From: JBDTMC01 sp039934475
Lineage (GTDB): Bacteria > Acidobacteriota > Terriglobia > Bryobacterales > Bryobacteraceae
Assembly (NCBI GenBank): GCA_039934475.1
Contig: JBDTMC010000048.1
Coordinates: 1 to 25,834 of the forward strand
DNA length: 25,834 nt
Reading direction: 5' to 3'
The translations under genes were made by a program, and so were the position numbers. The notes under the pieces were generated by a model. That model had not been told where the DNA came from. It worked only from the letters and a program-made list of their open reading frames with translations, and did not search any database. Below, piece by piece: positions 23,815 to 25,834 of the stretch. Within the stretch, counting starts at the first letter, position 1. Every line of letters begins with the position of its first letter.

Positions 23815-24738
23815 ATGAAAACCCTTCTGCTCGTCATCGTCGGTGTGCTTGCTACACCGTTATTCGCAGAAATTCATCGCAATCCGGGCCATACGGATCC
23901 ACTTCCCGTCGACAAGTACATTCACGCCGTTCCGGAGAGTGTCTCCCCTGTTCAGCAAACCTATGTCAAGGCTAAGGACGGACTCTATATCGCCGCTGCC
24001 ATTCGCAAGCCAAAGGGCGACGGACCATTTCCCGCCATGATCATGTTTCATGGTGCGCCGGGCGGGCGGGGCATCGAGCAACTCACCGGCTGGTCACGCG
24101 GCGATCACGGCGGTCCCGTCTGGGAAAGATTTCTTCAGGAGGGATACGTAGTCGCAGTGGCCGATTATCGCGGCGGGAACATGAGTCTGATGTCGTCGGC
24201 GTCGAACAACGGAATGATCACTTCGATTGACGACGGCCTTACCATCATCGACTTCGTCAAGGCCCTGCCTTACGTAGACAAGAACAACATCAACCTTTAC
24301 GGCGTGAGCCTTGGCGGCAACTTGGTCGCCAATCTCGTTTCGCGGGTTCAGGTGAATTCAGCAATTCTCGGCGCGCCGGCCACCATCTGGTTTCTCGGTA
24401 TGACCATCAAGCCCGGAGCCTCCGCCGCAGATCGCTTCAAAGACGCCAAGCCTGATCCTGAAGTCGTGAAGCGCAATGTGGATCCGATCAAGACGCCCGT
24501 TCTCATCCTGCAAGGCACAGACGACAGCCTACTGCCGGTCGCCACAATGCTGCACGATGCTCTGGCAGCCGCTGGAAAACAAGTCAGGATGGAGGTCTAT
24601 GAAGGCGGCTATCACGATTTCTGCCTCGGCCCGCAGGGGCAGAAGCGTCCCGACCTGGCGAAAGGCGAGGCGCTGTTTGATTCCGCACTCGATGCACTCG
24701 AAAAATCGGTCTTGTTTGTAAAAGGGAAGCTCCGCTAA
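23815..24738 (+). CDS. Secreted alpha/beta hydrolase (prolyl oligopeptidase/dienelactone hydrolase-like)
   Basis: This 307-aa hydrolase has a signal peptide (MKTLLLVIVGVLATPLFA) and a compact alpha/beta fold. The oxyanion-hole region is MFHGAPGGRG (77-86), the nucleophile elbow is GVSLGG (S165), the acid is in GTDDSLLP (D236/D237) and the histidine is in GGYHDF (H267). This is the S9/BAAT-type layout of esterases and peptidases acting on small substrates. It lies 34 nt after the ester hydrolase and its stop overlaps the next start by one base (TAATG), so the three genes are probably one unit. The substrate is unknown; a peptide, ester or lactone is plausible. Confidence 0.85.
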   Translation: MKTLLLVIVGVLATPLFAEIHRNPGHTDPLPVDKYIHAVPESVSPVQQTYVKAKDGLYIAAAIRKPKGDGPFPAMIMFHGAPGGRGIEQLTGWSRGDHGGPVWERFLQEGYVVAVADYRGGNMSLMSSASNNGMITSIDDGLTIIDFVKALPYVDKNNINLYGVSLGGNLVANLVSRVQVNSAILGAPATIWFLGMTIKPGASAADRFKDAKPDPEVVKRNVDPIKTPVLILQGTDDSLLPVATMLHDALAAAGKQVRMEVYEGGYHDFCLGPQGQKRPDLAKGEALFDSALDALEKSVLFVKGKLR

Positions 24739-25424
24739 TGACCAGACCGCGACACCTGATTCGGCTTGCGGTGATGGCATGCGCCGTAGTGTCACTGGCT
24801 TCCACTACCTTCGACCTGAACGAAAACTTCTCCACCCAACAGAACCCGGGCAAAGTTTGGGCATACGGATACTCCGAAACCAATTCGCTCGATCCCGCGC
24901 AGTTTCGTCTGGACGCCTATGCGGCCCCCGCGGGTCCCCTCGTGTTCTGGCATCCCGCCGCCACCGATCGGCCAGGTCCCGGCTACTATCCATACGTCGC
25001 TTATAATCCCACCGCGCAGTCGCAGTACGGCTCCAGCAACGGATGGTCCGCGCGGCCTGGCCAGGTCGCTATGGAAGCCAGTAATACAGGACAGTTCAGC
25101 CTCGTCCGCTTCACCGCGCCCTCGGCTGGCACATATGCCATTTCAGCTCGATTTGAAGGGGTGCATTTTGGTCTATCCACTACCGACGTGCACGTGATGC
25201 ACAACGCCAAACCTCTCTTCGATGCTTTCATCCAAGGTTACGGCGGTGACCCGGCCTTTCACAAAGTCGAAGGCGCCAGCCCCACCGCGTCCTATTCCGG
25301 CCAAGCCACGCTGAAGGCCAATGACACCATCACGTTTGCGTGTGGCTATGGGAAGAACAAGACCCACTACGGCGACACCACTGGTCTGTTCGCCCGCGTC
25401 GTCATGCTTTCCGCCGCCCGCTAG
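24738..25424 (+). CDS. Exported jelly-roll-like protein, unknown function
   Basis: I do not recognise a named family in this 228-aa protein. MTRPRHLIRLAVMACAVVSLAS is a signal peptide. The rest reads as one beta-sandwich, with FSTQQNPGKVWAYGYSE (about 31-47), a Tyr/Pro-rich middle, PGQVAMEASNTGQFSLVRFT (about 107-126), TTDVHVMHNAKPLFDAFIQ (about 152-170) and an end FACGYGKNKTHYGDTTGLFA. This order of motifs is familiar from carbohydrate-binding-like domains in acidobacterial and planctomycete exported proteins. The start overlaps the upstream hydrolase stop (TAATG), so it is translationally coupled and may present or anchor that hydrolase's substrate. Confidence 0.75.
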   Translation: MTRPRHLIRLAVMACAVVSLASTTFDLNENFSTQQNPGKVWAYGYSETNSLDPAQFRLDAYAAPAGPLVFWHPAATDRPGPGYYPYVAYNPTAQSQYGSSNGWSARPGQVAMEASNTGQFSLVRFTAPSAGTYAISARFEGVHFGLSTTDVHVMHNAKPLFDAFIQGYGGDPAFHKVEGASPTASYSGQATLKANDTITFACGYGKNKTHYGDTTGLFARVVMLSAAR

Positions 25425-25552
25425 CGCCCCTGCGGACGGCACACTGGTCAGCGTGCTCACACCTGTGGTCCTCCTGGCACTGTTGTGCTCCCGCCTTTCC
25501 ATGGATTCGTTAGCAATCACCCGATGGGCAGTCACGTGCCTTCGCCCACCGT

Positions 25553-25834
25553 GTGAAACTACAGGCATTTATCCTCCTTTGTGTCGCGATCGCGAGCCCA
25601 CTCTGCGGGCAAGAGTTTCGAATAGGGTTTGTCGGGGGTACAGCGATTACCTCCAACTATGCGCCGGCGACTTCGGTCTATCCGGGCGATCCCGTGAATC
25701 CACCGAGTATTTTCACGGCTGAGAGTGGCTCGCGGAGTTTGATCGCCGGCTTAAGCCTGGAGGCGCTTTTTAGCAGCCGGTTTTCCATTGAGGGCAACGT
25801 GCTGCACCGCGATCTTTGGGCCAGGACCATTCTG
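25553..25834 (+). CDS. Outer-membrane beta-barrel-like protein, partial (3' end outside window)
   Basis: The open frame runs off the window end after 94 codons. From GTG 25553 it reads KLQAFILLCVAIASPLCG, a signal peptide, then QEFRIGFVGGTAITSNY, a YPGDPVNPPSIFTAESGS loop and GLSLEALFSSRFSIEGNVLH. Alternating residues, a glycine-rich first strand and a long loop are typical of small outer-membrane beta-barrels of the OmpA/OmpW-like kind. An in-frame stop at 25511 and the absence of other start codons favour the GTG, although no ribosome binding site is visible. The 128 nt between this gene and the previous stop hold nothing I recognise. Confidence 0.6.
   Translation, partial: MKLQAFILLCVAIASPLCGQEFRIGFVGGTAITSNYAPATSVYPGDPVNPPSIFTAESGSRSLIAGLSLEALFSSRFSIEGNVLHRDLWARTIL

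Overview
The window looks like a piece of a GC-rich bacterial chromosome with many exported, signal-peptide-bearing proteins. The mix of families (DUF1111 di-haem oxidoreductase, PQQ propeller enzyme with a built-in cytochrome c, short UxaC/UxaE pair, alpha-amino acid ester hydrolase, DUF4419, DUF2188) best fits an Acidobacteriota relative of the Solibacter/Bryobacter group. That placement is inference from family content; no rRNA is present.

Layout. 1-55 is the 3' end of tRNA-Phe. 176-1342 (-) is a DUF4419 protein with a promoter so close to its ATG that the mRNA may be leaderless. 1532-3308 (+) holds a secreted HExxH metalloprotease and a small exported glycine-rich protein. 3416-6290 (+) is a tightly coupled three-gene operon: outer-membrane porin, freestanding CuA-type cupredoxin and di-haem c-type oxidoreductase, behind a recognisable promoter. 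6292-9312 (-) is a two-gene uronate catabolism operon (uxaC-like, uxaE) with a good sigma70-type promoter.

9376-10254 (+) holds a structured leader ending in an almost ideal intrinsic terminator only nine bases before the ATG of a NYN-domain RNase-like protein. 10389-11045 (-) is a Crp/Fnr-type regulator, divergent from a possible three-gene operon (11211-17628, +): a gamma-glutamylcyclotransferase-like protein, a very large protein (1152 aa; propeller-like N-terminus, beta-sandwich, amphipathic helices, hydrophobic C-terminus) and, one base later, a 741-aa protein that starts like the clostridial P47/OrfX TULIP lipid-binding proteins and ends in three bacterial Ig-like repeats. This pair is the most interesting content of the window.

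17631-21710 (-) carries a PQQ-dependent dehydrogenase with an inserted cytochrome c, an exported protein with two CnaB/transthyretin-like segments, and a small pair: DUF2188 plus a TIR/nucleoside deoxyribosyltransferase-like protein. 21864-25424 (+) is a run of an alpha-amino acid ester hydrolase (CocE-like), a secreted alpha/beta hydrolase and a jelly-roll-like exported protein; the last two overlap by one base. The window ends inside an outer-membrane beta-barrel-like gene (25553 onward).

Functional themes are periplasmic redox chemistry (CuA, di-haem and PQQ proteins), breakdown of plant-type uronates and peptides or esters, and two possible interaction or conflict loci (P47-like pair; DUF2188/TIR-like pair). 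No CRISPR array, transposase or prophage genes were seen.
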